Below, one piece after another: positions 16,064-23,667 of a stretch of 24,330 nucleotides of DNA. The notes under the pieces were generated by a model. The model ran no database searches. It saw nothing but the letters and a program-made list of their open reading frames with translations, and was not told the DNA's origin. The DNA comes from Chloroflexota bacterium (lineage in GTDB: Bacteria; Chloroflexota; Anaerolineae; Promineifilales; Promineifilaceae): the NCBI GenBank assembly GCA_024223125.1, contig JAAEOP010000948.1:1-24330 (forward strand). The letters run 5' to 3'. Position numbers and translations under genes: made by a program. Within the stretch, counting starts at the first letter, position 1. Each line of letters starts with the position of its first letter.

Positions 16064-16498
16064 ATGGATGAAGAATTGATTGTAGTTGAAGAAGAAGTAG
16101 TAGTGGAAGGGGACACGGCCGTTTCCCCCACAAACACATCCCGGCGTATAGCTTTAGCCAGTGTGGGAATTGTTATTGTCATCAGTAATGAAATGCAAAC
16201 AGTTGTTAACAAAATCGTGACGCGAGGAGAAGCGCTGGCAGATGACGACCGCAGCAACCTTCCCGTTAATATTCAAACCACCCGCCGATCCCTACGTCGT
16301 CGTTTGCAACGCCCGGTCAACAAAATGCTCCATCGTTTAAACATTCCTACCAAAACCGATATAGACTCCTTAAACACCCAAATAACGGCTCTACTAAATA
16401 AGGTGGAAAGCCTTCAAGCCCAAGAGCAGCTGGATGTGCCGGACACACCTGTGGAATTGTCTGCGACCGTACCTATAGAAGCGGAAAACGAACCTTAA
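16064..16498 (+). CDS. Phasin-like polyhydroxyalkanoate granule protein 2
   Basis: This is a 144-residue protein with a GGAGG Shine-Dalgarno site 9 nt before the ATG. It opens with a strongly acidic stretch (MDEELIVVEEEVVVEG), then a short hydrophobic segment (ALASVGIVIVIS, about 30-42). Next come TRGEALADDD, a basic arginine-rich stretch (about 74-88), and the phasin-type C-terminus RLNIPTKTDIDSLNTQI with a heptad-like tail. The C-terminal motif is shared with the genes on either side. The hydrophobic segment is too short and weak to call a membrane helix and is more likely an amphipathic granule-binding helix. No clear promoter was found. Expression could come from read-through of the upstream terminator or from an unrecognised start in 15926-16063. 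Confidence 0.72.
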   Translation: MDEELIVVEEEVVVEGDTAVSPTNTSRRIALASVGIVIVISNEMQTVVNKIVTRGEALADDDRSNLPVNIQTTRRSLRRRLQRPVNKMLHRLNIPTKTDIDSLNTQITALLNKVESLQAQEQLDVPDTPVELSATVPIEAENEP

Positions 16499-16521
16499 CC
16501 TGCACCGCTTCACCGAACCGT

Positions 16522-16550
16522 TTTGCATCCCAGAAAAAGCCGCTTATAAT
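16522..16550 (+). promoter_or_regulatory. Promoter of phaR and the genes behind it
   Basis: TTTGCA (16522-16527), a 17-bp spacer and a perfect TATAAT (16545-16550), with a predicted start near 16557. The start point falls inside the palindrome at 16554-16570. The leader would be about 71 nt. Confidence 0.7.
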
Positions 16551-16553
16551 CCT

Positions 16554-16570
16554 ATGACGCACTGTATCAT
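16554..16570. promoter_or_regulatory. Predicted PhaR operator, copy 3 (autoregulatory)
   Basis: ATGACGCACTGTATCAT differs from operator copy 2 at only three positions. It covers the predicted start site of phaR, so a protein bound here would repress its own gene. PhaR autoregulation is known in Ralstonia and Paracoccus; its use of this sequence is inferred. Confidence 0.65.
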
Positions 16571-16627
16571 AATATGGTCGCCCAAATGATCAGGCTGTAC
16601 GCCACAACATAACAACAGGAGAAATCC

Positions 16628-17188
16628 ATGCGGGTTATCAAGCGCTATCCAAACCGTAAACTGTACGACACTGAAGAAAAAAAATACATCACGCTGGACG
16701 GTATTTCCGATTTGATTCGCCAGGGTAAAGATATTCAGGTAATGGACCATACGACGGATGAAGATTTAACGGCCGTAACCCTCTCCCAAATCATCTTCGA
16801 ACAAGAAAAACGCAGTGGCGGATTCCTGCCCAAAGCTGTCCTTACTGGCTTAGTCCAAGCCGGCGGCGATACTGCCAACACCCTACGCCGCAGTTTAAGC
16901 GTTCCGCTGGGGCTGCTGCACCAGGTAGATGAAGAAATTGAAAAACGACTGCAAGCGCTCGTTAATCGTGGTGAATTAGCTAAAGAAGATGCCGCCAACA
17001 TGCGGGAAAAACTACTCTCATTCAGCAATGAGGTCGCCGACTCCGCTACTGCCCCCGGCCAACATATCGGGCGAATCTTAAGCAATCGCGGCGTCCCCTC
17101 GCGTGAAGAAGTGGCCCAGTTAACCACTCAAATTGAGGAACTTTCATCCAAAATAGACAACCTGATAGAAGATACCGACCAACCCTAA
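16628..17188 (+). CDS. phaR: Polyhydroxyalkanoate synthesis repressor PhaR
   Basis: This is a 186-residue regulator. Residues 1-60 are the PHB/PHA accumulation regulator DNA-binding domain, with the family signature IKRYPNRKLYDT, then YITLDGISDLIRQG and TDEDLTAVTLSQII. The remainder does not look like the usual second PhaR domain. It runs through VNRGELAKEDA to a phasin-like end, RGVPSREEVAQLTTQIEE, as in the two upstream phasins. In studied species PhaR represses phasin genes and leaves DNA when it binds nascent polyester granules, so a phasin-like C-terminus fits a granule-sensing role. AGGAGA lies 5 nt before the ATG. Its promoter carries one copy of the operator found twice before phasin 1. 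It is followed at 26, 18 and 14 nt by three co-directional genes, which suggests an operon. Confidence 0.92.
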   Translation: MRVIKRYPNRKLYDTEEKKYITLDGISDLIRQGKDIQVMDHTTDEDLTAVTLSQIIFEQEKRSGGFLPKAVLTGLVQAGGDTANTLRRSLSVPLGLLHQVDEEIEKRLQALVNRGELAKEDAANMREKLLSFSNEVADSATAPGQHIGRILSNRGVPSREEVAQLTTQIEELSSKIDNLIEDTDQP

Positions 17189-17214
17189 TCCCATTTCCCT
17201 CCTGAACTGTCTCT

Positions 17215-17769
17215 ATGCTCAAAATCACCGGCACTGTTCAACGTACATTTATTTTTCCTGCTGATTTCCATAGCGCCCTCATCTACTATAGTGAATTGAC
17301 AAGGGTCGCCCAATTCATGCCTCACATTAGTCTCGTGCATATCTACGCACCTCACCAGATTCGCACTATGTATGAAACTGATGAGTTGGGCGCTTATACC
17401 ATTCGCATTTTCACAGACCTGGAAGGTAAAATTGATCCTAAAGCTGGCACTGTTTCCGTTTATCCAGTAAAAATCCCTACGGCAACGCCCATCCAGGTTG
17501 AAGCAAACATGCGCGAAACGATTGGTCAGGGGTTGTTTTCCATTGAGGCTACCTTGTTCGATTTAGGCGACCAGACCCGTATGGAAGCTGTCCTGCGTTT
17601 ACAAGCCTCATTGAAACAGCCGCGCGGCATGAAAATGATGCCCAAACGGGTCGTCAACCGTATTGCTAACGGCATTACCAAAAACCGTATGCGCGAAATG
17701 GCTGACGGTTTTATTAAAACCTCTATTGAAGCGTTCCCAGAATGGCAGTCAATCCACCAACCTGCCTGA
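17215..17769 (+). CDS. SRPBCC-fold (DUF1997-like) protein
   Basis: This 184-residue protein probably has the SRPBCC/START-like helix-grip fold. It has an N-terminal strand (TGTVQRTFIFPAD), a helix ending in SELTRVAQFMPHI that matches the usual 'position-dependent penalty' helix of this fold, a run of beta strands in the middle, and a long C-terminal helix (MREMADGFIKTSIEAF). It resembles DUF1997 proteins best known from cyanobacteria, but that assignment is tentative. Proteins of this fold bind hydrophobic ligands in a central cavity. The gene starts 26 nt after phaR, has no Shine-Dalgarno site that I can see, and is followed by a second SRPBCC protein. A role linked to lipid or granule metabolism is only suggested by position. 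Confidence 0.68.
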   Translation: MLKITGTVQRTFIFPADFHSALIYYSELTRVAQFMPHISLVHIYAPHQIRTMYETDELGAYTIRIFTDLEGKIDPKAGTVSVYPVKIPTATPIQVEANMRETIGQGLFSIEATLFDLGDQTRMEAVLRLQASLKQPRGMKMMPKRVVNRIANGITKNRMREMADGFIKTSIEAFPEWQSIHQPA

Positions 17770-17787
17770 CAGCCTTCTCATATTCAA

Positions 17788-18249
17788 ATGAACATTTCTG
17801 GCGCCACAACGCTGCCGGCTTCCACCGTTAAAATTTGGGCGATTCTCACCGATCCCCAAAAGGTAAGCCAATGTGCCCCTGGTATTGCTGATTGGAATAT
17901 ACGCATTCCCAATCAAGAATTTGAGCTATTGATACGCTGGGATAGTGGTCTGTCTGCGCCGCTCACTTTCCCCGTCACCCTACAATGGACAAATTTGATT
18001 CCCCCGCAGCAAATGAACCTGACGGCCGCTATTCAAGTTGGCAGCCAAACAATCACCGTTACCGGCCAACTGCAACTCATTCCCCTTACTGACAAGGAAA
18101 CGGAAATGCAATTCACGGCCGTCCTCCACACCACCAACCCCCTCATCACCCAAATCGCCCGTAACACTGCCCCCAAATATATAGATACCTTTTGCCTGCG
18201 CCTGCAACAAATGGCAAAAGAAGCGGATACACTCAACACGGCAACTTGA
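17788..18249 (+). CDS. CoxG-like SRPBCC-fold protein
   Basis: This 153-residue protein shows the CoxG-type SRPBCC pattern. A first strand (ISGATTLPAS) leads into VKIWAILTDPQKVSQCAPGI, which matches the helix-grip signature seen in CO-dehydrogenase subunit G and relatives. Alternating strands and a C-terminal amphipathic helix (IDTFCLRLQQMAKEA) follow. CoxG itself helps membrane anchoring of CO dehydrogenase, but no cox genes are here, so a general ligand-binding role is safer. It starts 18 nt after the previous SRPBCC gene and ends 14 nt before the lyase, inside an apparent operon. No clear ribosome-binding site precedes the ATG. Confidence 0.72.
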   Translation: MNISGATTLPASTVKIWAILTDPQKVSQCAPGIADWNIRIPNQEFELLIRWDSGLSAPLTFPVTLQWTNLIPPQQMNLTAAIQVGSQTITVTGQLQLIPLTDKETEMQFTAVLHTTNPLITQIARNTAPKYIDTFCLRLQQMAKEADTLNTAT

Positions 18250-18251
18250 CG

Positions 18252-18257
18252 TATAAT
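18252..18257 (+). promoter_or_regulatory. -10 element giving a probable leaderless hutH transcript
   Basis: A perfect TATAAT ends 6 nt before the hutH ATG at 18264, so transcription would start at or next to the A of the start codon. There is no Shine-Dalgarno site in this gap. No good -35 is found at 17 bp, which is common for leaderless -10-driven genes. The element could be fortuitous, because hutH may also be read from the phaR promoter. Confidence 0.45.
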
Positions 18258-18263
18258 TGCCGC

Positions 18264-19811
18264 ATGACACCTTTAACTATTTCCGGCTTAGATTTACAAG
18301 TTGATGATGTAACGGCCGTCGCCAACGGCCGTCCCGTACAATTAGACCCCCGGGCCATTCCCAAAATTGAGCGCTCACGGACGGCCGTGGAAAAACTCGT
18401 CGCCAATGGAGATGTCGTCTATGGCATTACCACCGGCTTCGGCCGTTTCAAAGACAAAATCATCTCCGCCGACCAGGTGCGACAGCTACAAATTAACCTG
18501 GTACGCAGCCACGCCGTCGGCGTCGGCCCTTATCTACCCGAAAACATCGTCCGGGCAATGTTGGTTGTGCGGGCCAATACCTTAGCCATTGGCAATTCTG
18601 GGGTACGGCCGTCCACCATCCAACTCCTCATAGACATGCTCAACCACCACATCCATCCCCGCATCCCCGCTCAAGGTTCATTGGGCGCCAGTGGCGATCT
18701 GGCGCCGCTAGCTCATCTGGCCCTGGTTCTCATCGGTGAAGGAGAGGCATGTGTGAATGGGGAAATCATGAACGGCCGTGCCGCCCTGGAACAATGCGAC
18801 CTCAAACCGCTCCAACTAGAAGCCAAAGAAGGGCTGGCCCTGCTCAACGGAACCACTCTCATGGTTGGGATGGGCGCTCTACAAGTGCGTCGGGCCATTA
18901 ATTTAGCTTTTACGGCCGACATCGCCGCCGGCCTGACCTTAGAAGCCCTGCACGGCACTGACCGCGCCTACGATGCCCGTGTTCACGCCGCCCGCCCCCA
19001 CCCGCGCCAGATTGAGTGCGCTGCTTTTTTGCGCCAGATTCTATCTGGCAGCGAACTGCTGCGCGGTTATGACCCTCTCAATGTGCAAGACCCCTACACC
19101 CTGCGCTGCGTCCCCCAGGTTCACGGCGCAGCCCGTGATGCTATCGCTTACGCCCAATGGGTCATTGATATTGAACTCAACGCCGTCAACGATAATCCCA
19201 TCATCTTCGTAGATGAAACAACTGGCGCGGCCGATGTCATTTCGGCCGGCAACTTCCACGGCGAACCTATTGCCATGGCAATGGATTATATGAAACTAGC
19301 CCTGACTGAAATTGGCAACATGAGTGAAAGGCGCACCGCCCGGCTGGTAGACGCCGATAGCAACCACAACATTTTACCTATGTTCTTAACCCATGATGGC
19401 GGTCTGGAAAGCGGTTTAATGATGGTTCAATATACGGCCGCCGCCCTTGCTTCTGAAAATAAGGTATTAGCTCACCCTGCCAGCGCCGACAGTATCCCCA
19501 GCAGCGCCAATATAGAAGATCATGTCAGTATGGGGGCGACGGCCGTGCGCCAAACTGCCCAAATACTCGACCATGTAGAAACCATCGTGGCGATTGAATG
19601 TTTTGCCGCTGCACAAGGGGTTGACTTTCGTCGCCAGGTGATGGGGGAAGATAAAAAGTTAGGACGGGGCACAGCCGTGGCCTACAACCTCATTCGCAGC
19701 CAACTCCCCTTCCTAAAAGATGACACTCCCCTGGCCCCACTGATTGAACAGTCCCGCTTGCTTGTAGCCGATGGCACAATCAAAAGAGCCGTCGAAGCAA
19801 TCTTACAGTAA
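18264..19811 (+). CDS. hutH: Histidine ammonia-lyase
   Basis: This is a 515-residue enzyme of the MIO-containing aromatic amino acid lyase family, converting L-histidine to urocanate and ammonia. The ATG at 18264 avoids overlap with the preceding gene and gives numbering that matches the Pseudomonas putida enzyme: Tyr53 (VYGITTGFG), His83 (RSHAVGVG), the self-cyclising Ala142-Ser143-Gly144 (GSLGASGDLAPL) and Asn195 (LNGTT). The later SIPSSANIEDHVSMG contains the catalytic Glu of the histidine branch. His at position 83 and the EDHVSM block favour histidine over phenylalanine lyase, though tyrosine lyase or aminomutase activity is not ruled out. No hutU, hutI or hutG is nearby. It is the last gene of the phaR run and carries six copies of the octamer ACGGCCGT. 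Confidence 0.93.
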   Translation: MTPLTISGLDLQVDDVTAVANGRPVQLDPRAIPKIERSRTAVEKLVANGDVVYGITTGFGRFKDKIISADQVRQLQINLVRSHAVGVGPYLPENIVRAMLVVRANTLAIGNSGVRPSTIQLLIDMLNHHIHPRIPAQGSLGASGDLAPLAHLALVLIGEGEACVNGEIMNGRAALEQCDLKPLQLEAKEGLALLNGTTLMVGMGALQVRRAINLAFTADIAAGLTLEALHGTDRAYDARVHAARPHPRQIECAAFLRQILSGSELLRGYDPLNVQDPYTLRCVPQVHGAARDAIAYAQWVIDIELNAVNDNPIIFVDETTGAADVISAGNFHGEPIAMAMDYMKLALTEIGNMSERRTARLVDADSNHNILPMFLTHDGGLESGLMMVQYTAAALASENKVLAHPASADSIPSSANIEDHVSMGATAVRQTAQILDHVETIVAIECFAAAQGVDFRRQVMGEDKKLGRGTAVAYNLIRSQLPFLKDDTPLAPLIEQSRLLVADGTIKRAVEAILQ

Positions 19812-19837
19812 ACCACAAACCCCTATTGAACAAATCC

Positions 19838-20275
19838 TCACCCACATTCCGGCTGTGAATTGGGCATCTGATCGAGAGAAGTTAACCAAACCGGCAAAGA
19901 ATCCAAATGTTGCGTCGCACACTGCACTAAAATCATCTCAATACATTGAGCATTAATCACCAAACGGACGACGTATTCCAGAAAATCTGTGTAAATATCC
20001 TTCCCCCGCTGCACATGAAACTTCACTGTTACAACCTGACCATCTATCTGCCAGCTTTTAATATCCACACGAGATTGAATCCACAATTCCCGCTGACGCA
20101 AAATATGCCCGCTTACCTCATCACGAGAAAATCCCTGAAAATCAATTCCATCACAATAAAACTGGTAATTAATAGTTGGGGAAAGTAACCAGTCTAAGGT
20201 ATCCTTATCTCGACTGGCAAATGCAGCTATAAAACAACGTACAATTTCCATTTTTGAGAATTGTCCAACTATCAT
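19838..20275 (-). CDS. NTF2-like (SnoaL-type) protein
   Basis: This is a 145-residue protein whose pattern fits the NTF2-like/SnoaL fold: an N-terminal helix (IVRCFIAAFASRDKDTLDWLL), then SPTINYQFYCDGIDFQG, a short helix (SRDEVSGHILRQR) and long curved strands (IKSWQIDGQVVTVKFHV and FLEYVVRLVI). Members bind or act on small hydrophobic molecules or serve as scaffolds; no catalytic set is obvious. The ATG at 20275 has AAGGA a few bases upstream on the minus strand. A second ATG at 20251 is possible. It ends 26 nt from the stop of hutH in a tail-to-tail arrangement and is divergent from the DUF4380 gene. The 154-bp gap to that gene (20276-20429) holds only weak promoter hexamers. Confidence 0.75.
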   Translation of the reverse strand: MIVGQFSKMEIVRCFIAAFASRDKDTLDWLLSPTINYQFYCDGIDFQGFSRDEVSGHILRQRELWIQSRVDIKSWQIDGQVVTVKFHVQRGKDIYTDFLEYVVRLVINAQCIEMILVQCATQHLDSLPVWLTSLDQMPNSQPECG

Positions 20276-20429
20276 CCTAATCCTTTTCCTTGTAGCTGCT
20301 CAACCATAATTTGCTGGAATACCGTTACAATCAGGCAGCATTTTTTACAAGACTTCATTATTATGAACCGCTACCGTTAATACAGAGTTAACTGAGTCCC
20401 ATTTTGAACATTTCGCAGGCATAAGAAAT

Positions 20430-21338
20430 ATGGAAAAAATAACCTACCACGACTGGCCAAACTGTTACCGGCTAACAAATAGCATCATTAGCCTTATCCT
20501 GACCACAGATGTAGGGCCGCGTATTATTCATTTTGGATTTACCGGCAGTGAAAATGAATTTGCCACAGTTCCCGATGATCTGGGAAAAATGGAAGGGGAT
20601 GAATGGCGGTTATTTGGCGGGCATCGTTTATGGCACGCTCCCGAAAGCCAACTCCGTACCTACTATCCAGACTTTGCCCCGGTTGCCATTGAGGAACATG
20701 AGAGATTTGTACGCCTGATTCAGCCTACCGAAGCCACAACCGGCATCCAAAAAGAATTGGACATAACGCTGGATGGTGACGCCGCCCATGTAACCGTTAC
20801 CCACCGGCTGCGAAACCAGAATATGTGGACGGTGGAACTGGCTCCCTGGGCATTGTCGGTCATGGTTCCGGGGGGCACGGCCGTACTCCCTCTACCACCA
20901 CGCAAACTCCACAACAGCGAAAGTTTGCAGCCCACTTCCCAATTATCCATATGGTCATACACCGACATGAGCGACCCTCGCTGGGTTTGGGGACAAAAAT
21001 ATATATTGCTGCATCAAGAACCGGGCAATACAATATCCCAAAAAATTGGGGCAATGGCGCTGGATGGATGGGCAGGTTATGTGCGTGACAGCCGTCTCTT
21101 CATCAAAACCTTCCCCGTCCACCCCCACGCCACCTACCCTGACCGCAACGCCAATGTAGAGTTTTTCACCTGTGATTTTATGCTGGAAGTGGAAACGCTT
21201 GGCCCGTTGACTGCCCTGCCGCCCGGCGGTGAAGTGACTCACACAGAACAATGGTATCTCTTTAATGATGTTCCCGCCCTGACCAATGACGCCGATGTAG
21301 ACAAACAAATTTTGCCCCGGCTGGCGGACATTTTGTAA
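20430..21338 (+). CDS. DUF4380 galactose-mutarotase-like protein
   Basis: This is a 302-residue, beta-rich protein of the galactose mutarotase-like superfamily. Key blocks are ITYHDWPNCYRLTNSIISL at the start, DVGPRIIHFGFTG, and the DUF4380 hallmark FGGHRLWHAPES (about 62-74), followed by a predicted supersandwich of strands to the end (GGEVTHTEQWYLF). The His and Glu of GHRLWHAPE are the obvious candidates for the sugar-binding site. Family members are thought to act on or bind carbohydrates, but no substrate is known. No signal peptide is present, so it is cytoplasmic. It stands as a single gene, with a structured region after its stop codon. The ribosome-binding site is weak. Confidence 0.82.
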   Translation: MEKITYHDWPNCYRLTNSIISLILTTDVGPRIIHFGFTGSENEFATVPDDLGKMEGDEWRLFGGHRLWHAPESQLRTYYPDFAPVAIEEHERFVRLIQPTEATTGIQKELDITLDGDAAHVTVTHRLRNQNMWTVELAPWALSVMVPGGTAVLPLPPRKLHNSESLQPTSQLSIWSYTDMSDPRWVWGQKYILLHQEPGNTISQKIGAMALDGWAGYVRDSRLFIKTFPVHPHATYPDRNANVEFFTCDFMLEVETLGPLTALPPGGEVTHTEQWYLFNDVPALTNDADVDKQILPRLADIL

Positions 21339-21345
21339 ATAATGA

Positions 21346-21410
21346 GAAATCCCCAGCCTCTCGTATTGTGTACGATGCACATCCCCAAGTGTGTATGGGC
21401 CGGGGATTTC
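21346..21410. other. Branched inverted-repeat structure (possible RNA element or bidirectional terminator)
   Basis: The perfect arms GAAATCCCC (21346-21354) and GGGGATTTC (21402-21410) continue inward, after one A/C mismatch, with GCC/GGC. Two smaller hairpins lie inside: TCGTA-TTGTG-TACGA (21361-21375), and TGCACA/TGTGTA (21376-21381 with 21390-21395) with one G-T pair. Together they would fold as a three-way junction. It starts 7 nt after the DUF4380 stop. Neither strand has a proper T-tract after the outer stem, so termination is only one option. Confidence 0.5.
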
Positions 21411-21528
21411 CGTAATATTGGATGAAGGCAAATGGCCTATCCAACAACGACTGTAACCTTATTTTGCCCGCTTAGCGTTGACGCAGCGTTAAAATTTAAA
21501 AAAAACAGTTACAATTTTTCCTAAAACC

Positions 21529-23667
21529 ATGAATCACACAAAACAAATCGCAAAGCAATTGAAAATTCAATCGGTGCAGGTCACGGCCGTCATCGAACTA
21601 CTCGACTCAGGCAACACAGTTCCCTTCACTGCCCGCTACCGCAAAGAGATGACCGGCAGTCTGGATGAAGAACAAATCCGCCAGATTAGCGACCAGGTAA
21701 ACAAACTTCGCAACCTCGACGACCGGCGACAAACCATTCTCAACACCGTCCGCAACCAGGAAAAGCTAACCCCAGAATTAGAAGCTAAAATTTTGGCTGC
21801 CAACAGCCTGCCCGCTTTGGAAGACCTTTACCGACCGTACAAACCCAAACGGCGTACTCGCGCCTCCATTGCCCGTGAACGAGGGCTGGAACCATTGGCT
21901 AAGATGATTCTGACGCAGGTACATGCAACGGAAACGGCCGTGCAGTTAGCTGCCCCTTACATGAACAACGACGTTCCCACGGCCGAAGACGCCCTTTCCG
22001 GAGCGCGAGACATCGTTGCCGAAGCCATTAGCGATCATGCCGACGTGCGCCAAACCTTGCGTGAAAAAGCACGGCAATATGGAACCCTGCACTGCCAAAA
22101 AATCAAAAAAGCCACAGATGAACGTCAGGTCTACCATCTCTACTACAAATTTGAATACCGTGTAGACCGCATCAAACCCCATCAAACCTTAGCTATTAAC
22201 CGAGGTGAAGCCGAGAAAATCTTGCGCGTCTCCATCAATATTCCCGAGCGGGATTGGATTTTGGCCGTGCGCCGTGGCTACCGTCCCGACCGCCGTTCGC
22301 CGTTGGCCGGGCAGTTACAAACCGCCATGGATGACGCCGCTCACCGGCTGCTCATCCCGGCCATTGAACGGGATGTACGGCGTACATTAACCGAAGCGGC
22401 CGAGTCTCACGCCATCCACGTTTTTGCCGACAATTTGCGTGGCCTGCTCAACCAGCCACCCCTGACCGGGCACACCATCCTGGCCATTGACCCCGCCTAC
22501 CGCACCGGCTGCAAAATCGCCCTATTGGACGCCACCGGCAAGGTGATAGAAACAACGGCGATCTACCCCCATAAACCACAGAATCGGCGGGATGAAGCCT
22601 TAAAAACATTGGCTATGCTGGTACAGCGTCATCAAGTTTCACTCATTGCCATTGGCAACGGCACAGCCTCACGCGAGACGGAACAGTTGGCGGCCGACCT
22701 CACCCGTGAACTGAACGACGTGCATTATCTGGTGGTGAATGAAGCCGGCGCCAGTGTGTACAGCGCCAGCCCCTTAGCCAAACAAGAGATGCCTGATCTG
22801 GATGTGACCCTGCGTGGGGCTGTTTCTATCGGCCGTCGCGTGCAAGACCCTTTAGCCGAATTGGTGAAAATTGATCCTAAATCTATCGGCATTGGTCTTT
22901 ACCAGCATGATGTGAACCAAAAACAGCTTTCAGAATCGTTAACCGGCGTGGTGGAATCTGTGGTCAATCAGGTGGGGGTGGAATTGAACACTGCTTCCCC
23001 GGCGCTGCTGACCCATGTGTCCGGCATCGGGCCAAAGCTGGCTAAGAATATTGTCGCATACCGGAATGAACACGGCCGTTTCACTAACCGACAATCTCTC
23101 ATCCAGGTGCATGGTTTGGGGAGTAAGGCATTTGAACAATCGGCCGGGTTTTTGCGAATTCGGGATGGAGACAACCCCCTGGATGCCAGCGCTATTCATC
23201 CAGAAAGTTATGAAGTGGCAACGGCCGTTCTCCAATTAGTCACCCTTACCCCCCACAGTCCCCCTGCCCAACGGGAAAAAGCATTGGCCCAACTCCGACC
23301 GGATGAAAAATTAGCTCAGGCGCTAGACGTTGGCCTGCCCACCCTACAAGACATCTTTGAGCAACTTATCCGCCCCGGCCGTGATCCCCGTGAAGATATG
23401 CCCACTCCCATCCTCCGCAGTGATGTCCTTTCCATGAATGACCTGACAACCGGTATGATTTTAAAGGGTACAGTCCGCAATATAGTGGATTTTGGGGCTT
23501 TTATTGACATCGGCGTCAAACAAGATGGCTTGCTGCATCGCAGCCAAATTCCTCGCCGCCAGACGCTCAACGTCGGCGTTGTGCTTAAAGTTACCATTCT
23601 CTCTGTAGACAAAAAACGGAAACGGATTGGCCTGGGTTGGCCGGAGGGAGAGCAACAAAGTACCTAA
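21529..23667 (+). CDS. tex: Tex family RNA-binding transcriptional accessory protein
   Basis: This is a 712-residue cytoplasmic nucleic-acid-binding protein, close to the usual Tex length. The N-terminal helical Tex region shows NTVPFTARYRKEMTGSLDE and LPALEDLYRPYKPKRRTRA. The YqgF/RNase H-like domain starts near residue 316 (ILAIDPAYRTGCKIALLD). Helix-hairpin-helix motifs lie at about 494-560 (VSGIGPKLAKNIVAYR; VHGLGSKAFEQ). The C-terminal S1 domain covers about 639-706 (GTVRNIVDFGAFIDIGVKQDG). Tex is conserved, influences transcription and RNA processing, and is seldom essential. The ATG at 21529 has no Shine-Dalgarno site; a TACAAT 13 nt upstream might give a very short leader. The stop codon directly abuts the stop of the convergent CoA-transferase gene. 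Confidence 0.95.
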   Translation: MNHTKQIAKQLKIQSVQVTAVIELLDSGNTVPFTARYRKEMTGSLDEEQIRQISDQVNKLRNLDDRRQTILNTVRNQEKLTPELEAKILAANSLPALEDLYRPYKPKRRTRASIARERGLEPLAKMILTQVHATETAVQLAAPYMNNDVPTAEDALSGARDIVAEAISDHADVRQTLREKARQYGTLHCQKIKKATDERQVYHLYYKFEYRVDRIKPHQTLAINRGEAEKILRVSINIPERDWILAVRRGYRPDRRSPLAGQLQTAMDDAAHRLLIPAIERDVRRTLTEAAESHAIHVFADNLRGLLNQPPLTGHTILAIDPAYRTGCKIALLDATGKVIETTAIYPHKPQNRRDEALKTLAMLVQRHQVSLIAIGNGTASRETEQLAADLTRELNDVHYLVVNEAGASVYSASPLAKQEMPDLDVTLRGAVSIGRRVQDPLAELVKIDPKSIGIGLYQHDVNQKQLSESLTGVVESVVNQVGVELNTASPALLTHVSGIGPKLAKNIVAYRNEHGRFTNRQSLIQVHGLGSKAFEQSAGFLRIRDGDNPLDASAIHPESYEVATAVLQLVTLTPHSPPAQREKALAQLRPDEKLAQALDVGLPTLQDIFEQLIRPGRDPREDMPTPILRSDVLSMNDLTTGMILKGTVRNIVDFGAFIDIGVKQDGLLHRSQIPRRQTLNVGVVLKVTILSVDKKRKRIGLGWPEGEQQST

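Noticed and set aside
18192..18263. Upstream start for histidine ammonia-lyase overlapping the CoxG-like gene
   Set aside because: It would overlap the previous gene by 58 bp, and the ATG at 18264 gives exact agreement with the known catalytic residue numbering.
21474..21490. TTGACGCAGCGTTAAA-like partial PhaR operator upstream of tex
   Set aside because: Only one half-site matches, the second half is poor, and no good promoter can be aligned with it.
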